From: an uncultured Sphingomonas sp.
GTDB lineage: Bacteria > Pseudomonadota > Alphaproteobacteria > Sphingomonadales > Sphingomonadaceae
Direction of reading: 5' to 3'
DNA: 53,301 nucleotides
Assembly: GCA_913775975.1 (NCBI GenBank)
Contig: CAJYLQ010000040.1
Coordinates: 1-53,301, forward strand
The notes below the pieces were generated by a model. It searched no databases. It was given only the letters and a program-made list of their open reading frames with translations, and was not told the DNA's origin. A program made the position numbers and the translations under genes. Below are positions 37,717 to 47,497 of this stretch, piece after piece (positions within the stretch are counted from its first letter, which is position 1; each line of letters starts with the position of its first letter).

Positions 37717-38937
37717 ATGGCCCGCCGTCCGATCGTTTTCGCCGCCCTGACGGCCCTGACCGCCGCCACCGCCGTGCTGGCGCAGATCGAGGGGACGGGG
37801 CGCGGCGTCGCGCCGGTCGATGGCGGCGGCGCCTTCGAGGTCAGCGGCGTACGCGTCGACGTCGGCGCAAAGACGGCGGAGGCGGCGCGGCTGGGCGGCT
37901 GGCGGCTGGCGCAGCGCAAGGCATGGGTGCAGCTGTCGCGCCGGCTGGGTGGGCCGGGAACATTATTGTCCGATTCCACGCTGGACCAGCTGGTATCCGG
38001 AATCGTCGTGGAGCGCGAGCAGATCGGGCCGGGTCGCTATATCGCGCAATTGGGCGTCCTGTTCGACCGCAACCGCGCGGGGTCGATCCTGGGGATCGCG
38101 CCGGATGCGGGCCGATCCGCCCCCATGCTGGTCGTGCCGCTGATGTGGTCCGCCGGTGTCGGCCAGGTGTTCGAGGCGCGCGGGCCATGGCAGCAGGCTT
38201 GGGCGCGTTTCCGCACCGGCAACAGCAGCGTCGATTACATCCGTCCGGCAGGCACGGGCGCGGATGCGCTGTTGCTGAACGTCGGCCAAGTGACACGGCC
38301 GGGACGCACGTGGTGGCGCCGGATCATCGATCAATATGGGGCGGCGGACGTGCTGGTGCCCGTCGTACGCCTGCACCGGCAATGGCCGGGCGGCCCGGTG
38401 GTCGGAGTGTTCGAGGCTCGCCACGGGCCCGACGATACGCCGCTCGGCCGCTTCACCTTGCGGGTCGGCAGCGCGGAGGGAGTCCCGCAATTGCTGGACG
38501 TCGGCGTCCAGCGACTCGACGCCCTCTATCAGCAGGCGCTGCGTGAGGGCAGGCTGTCGCCCGATGGCGCGCTGACTCCGCCGCCAGACCCCAATGCGAC
38601 GCCGGAGGCCGTCCCCGAAGACGATACGCTCGGCGCGGGTGACGTGGTCGATCTGAATGCGCTTCCGACCGGCACCACGCTGACGCTGCAATATGACACG
38701 CCCGGCGTTGCCAGCGTCGCCAATACCGAGGCGCTTGTTCGCGCGCTGCCCGGCGTCCGTAGCGCCGGCACCAGCAGCCTGGCGCTGGGCGGCGTGTCGC
38801 TGATGCGCGTCGTGGTGGATGGCGATCCTGCCGCGTTCCAGCGGGCGCTGGAGGCGCGCGGCTATCAGGTCGCGGTATCGGGCACGACGCTGCGCATCCG
38901 CCGGGCCGAACCCACAGGGACCGCGCCCACCGGATGA
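37717..38937 (+). CDS. Exported protein with DUF2066-like features
   Basis: A 406-residue protein. A signal-like segment (RRPIVFAALTALTAATAVLA) precedes a domain with KAWVQLSRRLGGPGTL and LDQLVSGIVVEREQIGPGRY, which recalls the DUF2066 family. The C-terminal 80 or so residues look like a small ferredoxin-like or TonB/secretin-like fold (LQYDTPGVASVANTEALVRA). A link to purM and hda is also known in gammaproteobacteria, where a DUF2066 gene sits between them (from memory). The stop overlaps the hdaA start by 4 nt. Function unknown. Confidence 0.7.
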   Translation: MARRPIVFAALTALTAATAVLAQIEGTGRGVAPVDGGGAFEVSGVRVDVGAKTAEAARLGGWRLAQRKAWVQLSRRLGGPGTLLSDSTLDQLVSGIVVEREQIGPGRYIAQLGVLFDRNRAGSILGIAPDAGRSAPMLVVPLMWSAGVGQVFEARGPWQQAWARFRTGNSSVDYIRPAGTGADALLLNVGQVTRPGRTWWRRIIDQYGAADVLVPVVRLHRQWPGGPVVGVFEARHGPDDTPLGRFTLRVGSAEGVPQLLDVGVQRLDALYQQALREGRLSPDGALTPPPDPNATPEAVPEDDTLGAGDVVDLNALPTGTTLTLQYDTPGVASVANTEALVRALPGVRSAGTSSLALGGVSLMRVVVDGDPAAFQRALEARGYQVAVSGTTLRIRRAEPTGTAPTG

Positions 38938-39554
38938 ACCAGATGGCGCTTCCCCTCGACCGGCCGGCGGGCGGCCGGGACGAAGCGTTCCTGACCGGCC
39001 CCTCGAACCTTGGCGCGGTAGGGATGCTGGAACGCTGGCGCGAATGGCCGGTGCGCAGCGCCCTGCTGACCGGGCCCGCGCGGTCCGGCCGTACGCTGCT
39101 CGCATCGTGGTTTGCGCGCAGCAGCGGCGCGGTCGTCATCGACGACGCACCGGATCAGCCGGAAGAGGCGGTGTTCCACGCTTGGAACCGGGCGCAGGAG
39201 ACCGGGCGGCCGCTGCTCATCGTCGCGCATGCGCCACCGCCCGGCTGGGCGGTTGGCCTTCCCGATCTGGCGACGCGGCTGGCGGCTAGTCCGCTGGCGG
39301 TGATCGGGCCACCCGACGACGTTCTGGCCCGCGCGCTGATCGTCCAGCAGTTCGACCGGCGGACACTGGCCGCCCCACCCGAATTGGTCGATTGGCTGCT
39401 CGCCCGGACCGAGCGCTCGCATGCAGCGATCGAGGCTGTCGTCGCGGCGCTGGACCGACTGTCACTGGAACGTCGCCGTCGTCTGTCTATTCCGCTGGCC
39501 CGTACCCTGTTGATCGACGCCGGACTGCTCGCCGGCCCCCCGGAGGATTCATGA
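38934..39554 (+). CDS. hdaA: DnaA-inactivating AAA+ protein (Hda/HdaA)
   Basis: Promotes DnaA-ATP hydrolysis together with the beta clamp (RIDA). The N-terminus NQMALPLDRP holds a QxxLPL clamp-binding hexapeptide (about residues 3-8). The Walker A segment is GPARSGRTLL, with Arg in place of the usual Lys, a substitution also present in E. coli Hda as I recall. Walker B is VVIDDAPD. The C-terminal lid helices include TERSHAAIEAVVAALDRLSL. At 206 residues it is slightly short. ATG overlaps the previous stop, and its own stop overlaps the ppk start (ATGA). Confidence 0.85.
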   Translation: MNQMALPLDRPAGGRDEAFLTGPSNLGAVGMLERWREWPVRSALLTGPARSGRTLLASWFARSSGAVVIDDAPDQPEEAVFHAWNRAQETGRPLLIVAHAPPPGWAVGLPDLATRLAASPLAVIGPPDDVLARALIVQQFDRRTLAAPPELVDWLLARTERSHAAIEAVVAALDRLSLERRRRLSIPLARTLLIDAGLLAGPPEDS

Positions 39555-41707
39555 CCCGCCCCGCCCATATCGCCCCCCTCAGTCGACCGGAGGACGATGC
39601 CAGCACGCCCGAGCCCAACGACCGTTACTTCAATCGCGAACTGTCATGGCTGGCCTTCAACCGCCGGGTGCTGGAGGAGGCGTGCAACGGTGCACATCCA
39701 TTGCTGGAACGGCTGCGCTTCCTGTCGATCTGCGGATCGAACCTCGACGAGTTCTTCATGGTCCGGGTGGCGGGGCTCAAGGGGCAGCAGGCGCAGGACG
39801 TCGATCGCCGCTCAGCCGACGGCCTGACGCCGGGGCAGCAGCTCGCGGCGATCGTGGCGGAGGCCGATCGCCTGATGGAAAGCCAGCAGGCGGTCTGGAG
39901 CGACGTGCGCACGCTGCTCGACGAGGCGAACCTGCACGTCCTGCGCCGTGACGCGGTGACGGAGGAGGCGGACGGATGGCTGGAGGAGCATTTCCGCGAT
40001 CAGATCTTCCCGACGCTGACGCCGCAGGCGCTCGATCCGGCGCATCCCTTTCCGTTCATTCCCAACAAGGGGCTGTCGATCATCTTCGACCTGGAGCGGA
40101 TCGCCGACCGGGAGCCTATTCGTGAGGTCGTGATGCTGCCCGCGACGACGCCTCGTTTCGTCCGGTTGCCGGGGGCCGACGCACGTTACATCTCCGTGGA
40201 ATCGATCGTGAAGCGATTCGCGCCGCTGATCTTCCCCGGCTATGTCGTCCACGGCGCGGCGGCGTTCCGCGTACTGCGCGACAGCGATATCGAAATCGAG
40301 GAAGAGGCGGAGGATCTGGTCCGCTATTTCGCGAAAGCGATCAAGCGTCGCCGGCGCGGGCGCGTCATCCGTCTGGAGCTGGAGACGGGGATGCCCGACA
40401 GCCTGGCCGCCGTGTTGAAGGGCGAGCTGGGCGGCGCGGATGCGATCATCACCGAGAGCGGGCATCTGCTCGGCATCGCGGATCTCGCCATGCTGGTCGA
40501 CGAGGATCGGCCCGACCTGAAATTCCCGCCGCTGACCCCGCGCTTTCCCGAGCGAATTCGCGAATTCGACGGCGACTGCTTCGCCGCGATCAGCGCGAAG
40601 GACATCGTCGTCCATCACCCGTACGAGACGTTCGAGGTCGTCATCGCCTTCCTGAAACAGGCGGCGGCCGATCCAGACGTGATCGCGATCAAGCAGACGC
40701 TGTACCGCGCGGGCAAGCAGTCCGCCATCATCGCCGCGCTGGTCGCGGCGGCGGAGGCGGGCAAGTCCGTCACCGCCGTGGTCGAACTGAAGGCGCGATT
40801 CGACGAGGAGCAGAACCTCCTCTGGGCGTCCCAGCTGGAGCGGGCGGGCGTGCAGGTCGTCTATGGGTTCATCGACTGGAAGACGCACGCGAAAGTGTCG
40901 ATGGTCGTCCGCCGGGAAAATGGCAGCGTGCGCACCTACTGCCATTTCGGGACGGGCAACTATCACCCCGTCACCGCGCGAATCTACACCGATATCAGTT
41001 ACTTCACCGCCGATCAGGCGATCGGGCGCGATGCGGCGCAGATGTTCAACTACATCACCGGCTATGTCGAACCGCGCGACATGAACTGCATCGGCCTGTC
41101 CCCGCTCGACCTGCGCGAGCGGCTCGAAGGGCTGATCGATGCGGAAATCGCGCACGCCCGAGCGGGTCGCCCGGCGGCGATCTGGGCCAAGATGAACTCG
41201 GTCGTCGATCCGAAGATCATCGATAAGCTGTACGAGGCGAGCGGCGCCGGTGTGCAGATCGACCTCATCATCCGGGGCATCTGCTGCCTGCGCCCGCAGG
41301 TGGAGAACATGTCGGAAAACATCCGGGTGAAGTCGGTCGTCGGCCGCTTCCTCGAACACAGCCGCATCTGGGCGTTTGGCAACGGCAAGGCGCTGCCGAA
41401 TGATGGCGCACGCCTCTACATCTCGTCGGCGGACTGGATGCCGCGCAATTTCGACCGCCGCGTCGAATATATGCTGCCGATCACCAATCCGACGGTGCAC
41501 GACCAGATTCTCGATCAGGTGATGGTCGCCAATCTGCTGGATGACGAGCAGAGCTGGATCCTGGGGCCCGATGGAGAATATACCCGCGTCGTCCCAAGCG
41601 AGCGGCCGTTCAACTTGCACCGCTATTTCATGACCAATCCGTCGCTGTCGGGGCGTGGCGCCGCGCTGGAGAAGGTGCCGACGCTCCTGCTCAGGACGAT
41701 TTCATGA
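39551..41707 (+). CDS. ppk: Polyphosphate kinase (PPK1)
   Basis: Reversibly polymerises the gamma-phosphate of ATP into inorganic polyphosphate. The 718-residue protein has the PPK1 N-domain (RYFNRELSWLAFNRRVLEEA), the middle domain (VHHPYETFEVVIAFLKQAA), and the phospholipase-D-like C-domains with VVELKARFDEEQNLLWA and the catalytic-His segment TYCHFGTGNYHPVTARIYTD. The C-terminal block VVGRFLEHSRIWAFGNG is also conserved. ATG 39551 is chosen because homology starts near RYFNREL; it overlaps the hdaA stop and its own stop overlaps the ppx ATG. Confidence 0.97.
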   Translation: MTRPAHIAPLSRPEDDASTPEPNDRYFNRELSWLAFNRRVLEEACNGAHPLLERLRFLSICGSNLDEFFMVRVAGLKGQQAQDVDRRSADGLTPGQQLAAIVAEADRLMESQQAVWSDVRTLLDEANLHVLRRDAVTEEADGWLEEHFRDQIFPTLTPQALDPAHPFPFIPNKGLSIIFDLERIADREPIREVVMLPATTPRFVRLPGADARYISVESIVKRFAPLIFPGYVVHGAAAFRVLRDSDIEIEEEAEDLVRYFAKAIKRRRRGRVIRLELETGMPDSLAAVLKGELGGADAIITESGHLLGIADLAMLVDEDRPDLKFPPLTPRFPERIREFDGDCFAAISAKDIVVHHPYETFEVVIAFLKQAAADPDVIAIKQTLYRAGKQSAIIAALVAAAEAGKSVTAVVELKARFDEEQNLLWASQLERAGVQVVYGFIDWKTHAKVSMVVRRENGSVRTYCHFGTGNYHPVTARIYTDISYFTADQAIGRDAAQMFNYITGYVEPRDMNCIGLSPLDLRERLEGLIDAEIAHARAGRPAAIWAKMNSVVDPKIIDKLYEASGAGVQIDLIIRGICCLRPQVENMSENIRVKSVVGRFLEHSRIWAFGNGKALPNDGARLYISSADWMPRNFDRRVEYMLPITNPTVHDQILDQVMVANLLDDEQSWILGPDGEYTRVVPSERPFNLHRYFMTNPSLSGRGAALEKVPTLLLRTIS

Positions 41708-43191
41708 GCCTGCTCGCGCGGCTGCCCGGGGCCGGCTCGGCAAAGGCCATACGGCCCCGGATCGCGATTATCGACATCGGCTCCAATTCGGTCCGCCTCG
41801 TCGTCTATCAGGGGCATCCGCGCGTCCCGGCGATCCTGTTCAACGAAAAGGTGATGGCGGGTCTGGGGCGGGGGCTGGCGGAAACGGGCAGCATCGACGC
41901 CAGCTCGCTGAGCCTCGCCAATCAGGCGCTGGCGCGCTTCGCCGCCGTCCTGCGAGAGATGGAGGTGGCAGAGGTCCGCACCGTCGCCACCGCCGCTGTA
42001 CGCGACGCCGCGAATGGGCAAGAGCTGATCGACGCTGCGACGGCGTTGGGGCTGACGGTCGAGACCCTGTCTGGTGAGCAGGAGGCAACAGGCGCGGGCC
42101 TCGGCGTCCTGTCCGGCATCCCCGGGGCGGACGGAATCGTCGGTGATCTTGGCGGCGGCAGCCTGGAACTGGTGCGGGTTCGCGCAGGCAAGATCGAGGA
42201 TCGCGTATCGTTCCCGCTCGGTGTCCTGCGGATCGCCGGCCTGCGTGGCAAGCAGCTCGATAGCCGCGTCACGCCGCTGATCGACGCGGCGGGCTGGGCG
42301 GGGAAGGGGGCCGGGCTGCCCTTCTATCTGGTCGGCGGGTCGTGGCGGGCGCTGGCGCGGCTGGACATCAGCCAGAATGATTATCCGCTGCCCGTCGCGC
42401 ATCAATATGTGATGGACCCGGCGGTCGTGGCGCGGCTGGGGCGCAGCGTCGTGCATATGGGCAAGGCCTCGTTGCGCAGCATCCCGGGGCTGGCGTCGGG
42501 CCGCGCGGCGACGCTGGCCGATGCCGCGGCCCTGCTGACCGTGCTGTTGCGGCGGCTGGGCAGCAGCACCACGATCGTGTCCGCCAACGGCCTGCGCGAG
42601 GGCCTGTTGTTCGAACGGCTGGATGCCGAAACCCGTGCGCTCGACCCGCTTATCGTCGCCGCGCGCGACGAGGGGCAATTGCTCGGCCGGTTTCCCGAAC
42701 ATGGCGACCTGCTGGATCGTTGGATCGCGCCGCTGTTCTCAGGGGAGCCGGCGCGGCTCGGGCGAATCCGGCATGCCGCGTGCCTGCTCGCCGATGTGGG
42801 ATGGCGGGCAAACCCGGAATTCAGGGCGGAGCGCGGCATGGAAATCGCGCTGCACGGCGCCTGGGTGGCGATCGAGGCACAGGAGCGCGCGATGCTGGCA
42901 CAGGCGCTATTCACCAGCCTTGGCGGCGGGACCACATTGCCCGATCCGCTGCCGCGCCTCGCCGATCCGCAGGCGTTGCGGCAAGCCGTCGCCTGGGGGC
43001 TCGCCATACGCTTCGGGCAGCGCCTGTCGAGCGGTCTGGCGGGGCCGCTGACGCGCACTTCCGTCGCGCTGACGGACGATGCCGTCACGCTTACCATCGC
43101 GGCGCCGGACCGAGCACTTTACGCGGAAACCGTGGAGAAGCGCCACACCGCGCTAGCAACGATGCTCGGTCGGAGGCACCGAATCGGCTGA
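41704..43191 (+). CDS. ppx: Ppx/GppA phosphatase family protein (exopolyphosphatase)
   Basis: A 495-residue member of the ASKHA-fold Ppx/GppA family, which removes terminal phosphates from polyphosphate or pppGpp. Phosphate-binding motifs are IAIIDIGSNSVRLVVYQ (about residue 20) and VGDLGGGSLELVRV (about 140). The C-terminal region (RLGRIRHAACLLADVGW and onward) resembles the helical HD-like domain of Ppx. Overlap with ppk (ATGA) indicates coupled expression of polyP synthesis and breakdown. Converges on the I78-like lipoprotein gene after 30 nt. Confidence 0.94.
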   Translation: MSLLARLPGAGSAKAIRPRIAIIDIGSNSVRLVVYQGHPRVPAILFNEKVMAGLGRGLAETGSIDASSLSLANQALARFAAVLREMEVAEVRTVATAAVRDAANGQELIDAATALGLTVETLSGEQEATGAGLGVLSGIPGADGIVGDLGGGSLELVRVRAGKIEDRVSFPLGVLRIAGLRGKQLDSRVTPLIDAAGWAGKGAGLPFYLVGGSWRALARLDISQNDYPLPVAHQYVMDPAVVARLGRSVVHMGKASLRSIPGLASGRAATLADAAALLTVLLRRLGSSTTIVSANGLREGLLFERLDAETRALDPLIVAARDEGQLLGRFPEHGDLLDRWIAPLFSGEPARLGRIRHAACLLADVGWRANPEFRAERGMEIALHGAWVAIEAQERAMLAQALFTSLGGGTTLPDPLPRLADPQALRQAVAWGLAIRFGQRLSSGLAGPLTRTSVALTDDAVTLTIAAPDRALYAETVEKRHTALATMLGRRHRIG

Positions 43192-43221
43192 AGCTAAGGT
43201 CGATCGCGCATCGACACGGGA

Positions 43222-43506
43222 TCAGCCGCAGACGAGTCCTTCGATGCGCTTCATCGCATCCAGCCGGATGGTCAGCCGGTTGGGATTGAATTCCATCGTC
43301 ACAACGTCATCGGGGCGCAGGGTGCGAGCCGTCGGCGCATTCGCGTCGGCAGCGATCTCGTCGCGCATCGGCAGGCGATAGCGCGTTCCGATGAAGCGCA
43401 TCCGGGTCGCCTCCGTAACCTGACACGGGCCCGTGGGTGCGGGCTTGGGCGGGATCGTGGCGCATCCGGCAGCCAGCAGCGAGAGCAGCAGCGGCGTCTT
43501 CGTCAT
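43222..43506 (-). CDS. I78-family-like peptidase inhibitor lipoprotein
   Basis: A 94-residue protein with a signal peptide ending in a lipobox (SLLAAGCA, Cys about residue 15), so probably lipidated. The mature part contains the I78 inhibitor core: R-T-L-R-P-D-D-V-V-T-M-E-F-N-P-N-R-L followed by a DAMKRIEGLVCG ending with the conserved C-G. Family members inhibit serine peptidases; the target here is unknown. Its ATG overlaps the stop of rnd by 4 nt, so it is probably transcribed with rnd. Confidence 0.8.
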   Translation of the reverse strand: MTKTPLLLSLLAAGCATIPPKPAPTGPCQVTEATRMRFIGTRYRLPMRDEIAADANAPTARTLRPDDVVTMEFNPNRLTIRLDAMKRIEGLVCG

Positions 43507-44681
43507 GATGCGATCTCCTCGGTCCGGGTCATCTTCAGTCGACCACCCTGCACCGCGAAACCCAGACGTCCCTCGACCAGATCCACCGCATCCCGGCCGA
43601 ACTGGTCGTAACGCCAGCCCTGCAGCATCGGCAGCCCGGTACGCGTACCCGATGCCAGCGCCTCCAGTTCCTCGCTGCGGGCGAGTAGTTTCGATGCGAC
43701 GTCGATGTCGCGTGCGCGAATCTTCAGGAGCAGCTTGAGCAGATCGGCCACCAGTGCGCCGTCCTTGCCCAGCCCCGGCTTGCGGTCGTCGCGGGGCGGC
43801 ATCTCATCGGCGGACAGCGGTGTCGCGGCCTCGATCGCACTCATCAGGCGCCCGCCGATATCGTTCGTCGCCCAGGTTGCGGAAAGGCCCCGGACCTTGG
43901 CGAGGTCGGCCTGCTTGCGCGGTGGATTGCCCGCCAGATCGCCCAGCGTTTCGTCCTTGACGATTCGGCCGCGCGGCAGATCCTTCGCCTGCGCTTCCAG
44001 TTCGCGCCAGCGCGCGAGCGCCTTCAGCCGGCCCAGTACCTCCGGCTTGCGGCCGGAGATGCGGACCCGCTTCCAGGCAAGATCGGGATCGTTCGCATAG
44101 TTGGCGGGATCGGCCAGCCGCTCCATCTCCTGATCCAGCCACGCGCCGCGCCCGGTTTTCTTCAGCCGCTCCAGCATCTTGGGGAAGATGCGCGACAGGT
44201 GCGTGACATCGCCGATCGCATATTCGATCTGCCGCGCGTCCAGTGGACGACGCGACCAGTCGGTAAAGCGTGCGCCCTTGTCGATGCTGATCCCCAGCCA
44301 GCTGTCGACCAGATTCGAATAGCCGATCTGTTCACCCTGCCCGAGCGCCATCGCCGCGATCTGCGTGTCGAACAGCGGGTGCGGTGTCCGGCCCGTCAGG
44401 TTGTAGATGATCTCGATGTCCTGGCCGCCCGCATGGAAGACCTTCAGCACGTCTTCGTTATTCACCAGGAGGTCGAGCAGCGGCGTCAGGTCGATTCCCG
44501 GCGCCATCGGGTCGATCGCTGCCGCCTCCTTTGTATCTGCGATCTGGATCAGGCAGAGCTCCGGCCAATAGGTGCTCTCGCGCATGAACTCCGTATCCAC
44601 CGCGACGAAGTCGGCGCGGGCGAGGCGGGCACACAGATCGGTCAGGGTGGCGGTGTCGGTGACAAGCGGATGAACGTGCAT
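43503..44681 (-). CDS. rnd: Ribonuclease D
   Basis: A 3'-5' exoribonuclease that matures tRNA 3' ends. The DEDD exonuclease domain has motif [21 protein letters not shown] (about residue 20), motif [16 protein letters not shown], and the Asp-containing [13 protein letters not shown]. An HRDC domain follows with [14 protein letters not shown] and [21 protein letters not shown] 44681 gives 392 residues; an ATG at 44693 is possible. It is divergent from aspS with a 118-nt gap. Confidence 0.93.
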   Translation of the reverse strand: MHVHPLVTDTATLTDLCARLARADFVAVDTEFMRESTYWPELCLIQIADTKEAAAIDPMAPGIDLTPLLDLLVNNEDVLKVFHAGGQDIEIIYNLTGRTPHPLFDTQIAAMALGQGEQIGYSNLVDSWLGISIDKGARFTDWSRRPLDARQIEYAIGDVTHLSRIFPKMLERLKKTGRGAWLDQEMERLADPANYANDPDLAWKRVRISGRKPEVLGRLKALARWRELEAQAKDLPRGRIVKDETLGDLAGNPPRKQADLAKVRGLSATWATNDIGGRLMSAIEAATPLSADEMPPRDDRKPGLGKDGALVADLLKLLLKIRARDIDVASKLLARSEELEALASGTRTGLPMLQGWRYDQFGRDAVDLVEGRLGFAVQGGRLKMTRTEEIAS

Positions 44682-44761
44682 CCCGCAGTCCATAGACCGC
44701 GATGCACGGGTTGACAAAGAGGGGGTGGGCGGGGGAGGGCGGCGGCCTGATCCCAAACCGT

Positions 44762-44774
44762 CGCCCGATGGGCG
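44762..44774 (+). other. Short hairpin in the aspS leader
   Basis: CGCCC-GAT-GGGCG, a 5-bp stem with a 3-nt loop, 25 nt before the aspS ATG. TTGACA occurs at 44711 and 44788 but without a convincing -10 partner. Confidence 0.3.
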
Positions 44775-44799
44775 CCGCGCATATGAGTTGACACAGTCC

Positions 44800-46620
44800 A
44801 TGCACGCCTATCGCACCCACACCTGCGCCGCCCTCGACGCTGCAGCCGTCGGAGAGACCGTCCGCCTGTCCGGCTGGGTGCATCGCAAGCGCGACCATGG
44901 CGGCGTGCTGTTCGTCGACCTGCGCGACCATTACGGCATTACGCAGATCGTCGCCGACAGCGACTCTGCTGCGCTGCCGGTGCTGGAGGCGGTACGCGTC
45001 GAGTCGGTCGTGACGATCGACGGCATCGTGAAGGCGCGGTCGGAGGGGACGGTCAACGCCAATCTGCCGACCGGCGCGATCGAGGTGTTTGCGCGCGGCG
45101 CAACCGTGCTGTCCGCCGCCGACGAATTGCCGATGCCGGTCGCGGGGGAGCAGGAATATCCCGAGGACATCCGCCTGCGCTATCGCTTCCTGGACCTGCG
45201 CCGCGAGACGCTGCACGCCAACATCGTCCGCCGGACGCAGGTGATCTCCGACATGCGCCGCCGTATGGAGGATGCCGGTTTCACCGAATATTCGACGCCG
45301 ATCCTGACCGCGTCGTCGCCGGAGGGCGCGCGCGATTTCCTGGTGCCCAGCCGTATCCATCCCGGCAAGTTCTACGCGCTGCCGCAGGCCCCGCAGCAGT
45401 ACAAGCAACTGCTGATGGTCGCCGGTTTCGACCGCTACTTTCAGATCGCGCCCTGTTTCCGCGACGAGGATCCGCGCGCCGATCGCCTGCCGGGCGAATT
45501 CTACCAGCTCGACCTGGAGATGAGCTTCGTCACGCAGGAAGAGGTGTGGGAGACGATGGAGCCGGTGATCGGCGGCATCTTTGAACGCTTCGCCGACGGT
45601 CGCACCGTGACCCCGATCGGCCAGTTTCCGCGCATCCCCTATGACGAGGCGATGCTGAAGTATGGCAGCGACAAGCCCGACCTGCGCAATCCGCTCATCA
45701 TCACGGACGTGTCGTCGCATTTCGCCGCGTCCGGCTTCGGCCTGTTCGAGAAGATCGTCGGCTCGGGCGGTGTCGTTCGCGCGATCCCCGCGCCCGCGAC
45801 GGCGGAGAAGAGCCGCAAGTTCTTCGACGAGATGAACGAATGGGCGCGCGCCGAGGGTCATGCAGGACTCGGCTACGTCACCCGCAAAGGCGGCGAGTTC
45901 GGCGGTCCGATCGCCAAGAACCACGGCAGCGAAGGCATGGAGGCGATCTACGCCGCGCTCGGCCTCGGTCCCGATGACGGCCTGTTCTTCGCGGCGGGCA
46001 AGGCGGAGGCGGCGGCCAAGCTGGCCGGTGCCGCGCGCATCCGCGTCGCCGATCAGCTTGGCCTGATCGAGCAGGGCGCATTCCGGCTGTGCTGGATCGT
46101 CGACTTCCCGTTCTACGAATGGGACGAGGATGCCAAGGCGGTCGAATTCGCGCACAATCCCTTCTCGATGCCCCAGGGCGGGATGGACGCACTGAACGGG
46201 CAGGACCCCCTGTCGATCAAGGCGTTCCAGTACGATCTGGTCTGCAATGGCTACGAGATCGCGTCGGGCTCGATTCGCAACCAGTCGCCGGATCTGATGG
46301 TCAAGGCGTTTGAACTCGTCGGCCTGTCGAAGGCGGATGTCGAGGAGCGGTTCGGTGGCCTGTACCGCGCCTTCCAGTACGGCGCACCCCCGCATGGTGG
46401 CATGGCCGCCGGCGTCGACCGGATCGTCATGCTGATTTGCGGCGCGCAGAACTTGCGCGAGGTAACGCTGTTCCCGATGAACCAGCGCGCGGAAGACTTG
46501 TTGATGGCGGCGCCCAGCGCGGCCAGCCTGAAGCAGTTGCGCGAACTTCACCTGCGCTCGACCGCCGATGCGCCGAAGGTGGCCGGCGTGACCGCAACGG
46601 TCGCACCCTCCGCAGCCTGA
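44800..46620 (+). CDS. aspS: Aspartyl-tRNA synthetase (bacterial type)
   Basis: A class II synthetase charging tRNA-Asp. The 606-residue protein has an OB-fold anticodon-binding domain ([20 protein letters not shown]), motif 1 around [19 protein letters not shown], motif 2 [20 protein letters not shown], the bacterial insertion (GAD) domain in the middle, and motif 3 [22 protein letters not shown] 44800 (MHAYRTHTC) is the start by homology. Whether it is discriminating or charges tRNA-Asn as well cannot be read safely from sequence. A bidirectional terminator follows. Confidence 0.97.
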   Translation: MHAYRTHTCAALDAAAVGETVRLSGWVHRKRDHGGVLFVDLRDHYGITQIVADSDSAALPVLEAVRVESVVTIDGIVKARSEGTVNANLPTGAIEVFARGATVLSAADELPMPVAGEQEYPEDIRLRYRFLDLRRETLHANIVRRTQVISDMRRRMEDAGFTEYSTPILTASSPEGARDFLVPSRIHPGKFYALPQAPQQYKQLLMVAGFDRYFQIAPCFRDEDPRADRLPGEFYQLDLEMSFVTQEEVWETMEPVIGGIFERFADGRTVTPIGQFPRIPYDEAMLKYGSDKPDLRNPLIITDVSSHFAASGFGLFEKIVGSGGVVRAIPAPATAEKSRKFFDEMNEWARAEGHAGLGYVTRKGGEFGGPIAKNHGSEGMEAIYAALGLGPDDGLFFAAGKAEAAAKLAGAARIRVADQLGLIEQGAFRLCWIVDFPFYEWDEDAKAVEFAHNPFSMPQGGMDALNGQDPLSIKAFQYDLVCNGYEIASGSIRNQSPDLMVKAFELVGLSKADVEERFGGLYRAFQYGAPPHGGMAAGVDRIVMLICGAQNLREVTLFPMNQRAEDLLMAAPSAASLKQLRELHLRSTADAPKVAGVTATVAPSAA

Positions 46621-46668
46621 CGAAAGGCCGCCCTTCCCGCCGGAGGAATAGCGGGAAGGGCGGTTTCG
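46621..46668. terminator. Bidirectional intrinsic terminator between aspS and carbonic anhydrase gene
   Basis: A perfect 13-bp stem: 46628-46640 with 46651-46663, loop of 10 nt. It is flanked by CGAAA on the left and TTTCG on the right, giving a short U-run on each strand. It begins just after the aspS stop and ends 10 nt before the carbonic anhydrase stop. Confidence 0.88.
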
Positions 46669-46677
46669 ATCCGGCCC

Positions 46678-47307
46678 TCAGGCCGGTTCGAAGTGGCCGT
46701 CGTCCTGCAGGACGCGGAGCTTGCCATCGGCGATCGCGAAGACGGCGCCGTGGATCGACAGCTGACCCGACGCCAGCGCTTCCTGGATGAACGGGAAGGT
46801 CTTCAGGTTCTCGATCGAGACCTTGACGCCTTCCTGCTCCAGCGCCGCCTGCCCTTCGGGGCCGGTGCCATGGTCATGGGCGACACGCTCGCGCGCCTCG
46901 TCCAGCAAGCCGATCCATTCGGCGACGAAGCCACCTTCGCCCGGCTTGGCGCCCTGAAGGCTCTGGGTCAGCGCCGCATTGACGCCGCCGCACGCGCCGT
47001 GGCCGAGGACGACGATCTCCTCAACTTTCAGTTTCGTGACGGCGAACTCGACCGCGGCCGACACACCGTGCAGGCCGCCCGACGCATCGAACGGCGGCAC
47101 CAGCGCGGCAACGTTGCGCACCACGAAGACCTCGCCCGGGCGCGATCCGAAGATGGTGGCCGGATCGACGCGGCTGTCCGAGCAGGAGATGATCATCACT
47201 TTCGGCTCCTGGCCCGTGGCCAGTTCGCTCCAGCGCTGGCGCTCTTCGAGCCATTCGTTGCCCCGGAACTTGTAGTAGCCGTCGATCAGGTCAGAGAAGT
47301 CGGTCAT
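46678..47307 (-). CDS. Beta-carbonic anhydrase
   Basis: A 209-residue zinc enzyme interconverting CO2 and bicarbonate. Zinc ligands and dyad are visible: Cys in MIISCSDSRVDPATIF (C-x-D-x-R) and His/Cys in VVLGHGACGGVNAAL (H-x-x-C-G-G). The N-terminus DLIDGYYKFRGNEWLEERQRW is typical of the proteobacterial clade, which often acts in bicarbonate supply. ATG 47307 is selected by homology; GGAG lies 11 nt upstream and overlaps a palindrome at 47321-47334. Divergent from lipA. Confidence 0.95.
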   Translation of the reverse strand: MTDFSDLIDGYYKFRGNEWLEERQRWSELATGQEPKVMIISCSDSRVDPATIFGSRPGEVFVVRNVAALVPPFDASGGLHGVSAAVEFAVTKLKVEEIVVLGHGACGGVNAALTQSLQGAKPGEGGFVAEWIGLLDEARERVAHDHGTGPEGQAALEQEGVKVSIENLKTFPFIQEALASGQLSIHGAVFAIADGKLRVLQDDGHFEPA

Positions 47308-47320
47308 CTGACGATATGCT

Positions 47321-47334
47321 CCATATGCGTATGG
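47321..47334. promoter_or_regulatory. Palindrome overlapping the carbonic anhydrase leader
   Basis: CCATA-TGCG-TATGG, a 5-bp inverted repeat with a 4-bp centre, 14 nt upstream of the carbonic anhydrase ATG and overlapping its possible ribosome-binding site. It could be an operator or a small leader hairpin. Confidence 0.35.
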
Positions 47335-47462
47335 TGGTGGTGAACGGGTTGCATTCGGAAATGACGCTGAGCAGGTCGGGGTTCCCCCTGTCGAGGCCGG
47401 TTCCGCCTGCGCAACAAAATAAAACACGTCGTTCGCCTTCGCTCGCCGGCCACGCTTTCCAT

Positions 47463-47491
47463 GTGACATTTCGGGTCGTCGCTCCTATCTG
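47463..47491 (+). promoter_or_regulatory. Possible sigma-70-type promoter of lipA
   Basis: GTGACA (5 of 6 match to -35) and TATCTG (3 of 6 match to -10) separated by exactly 17 nt. The -10 ends 6 nt before the lipA ATG, so the transcript would be leaderless or nearly so. Weak -10 makes this tentative. Confidence 0.3.
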
Positions 47492-47497
47492 GCGACC

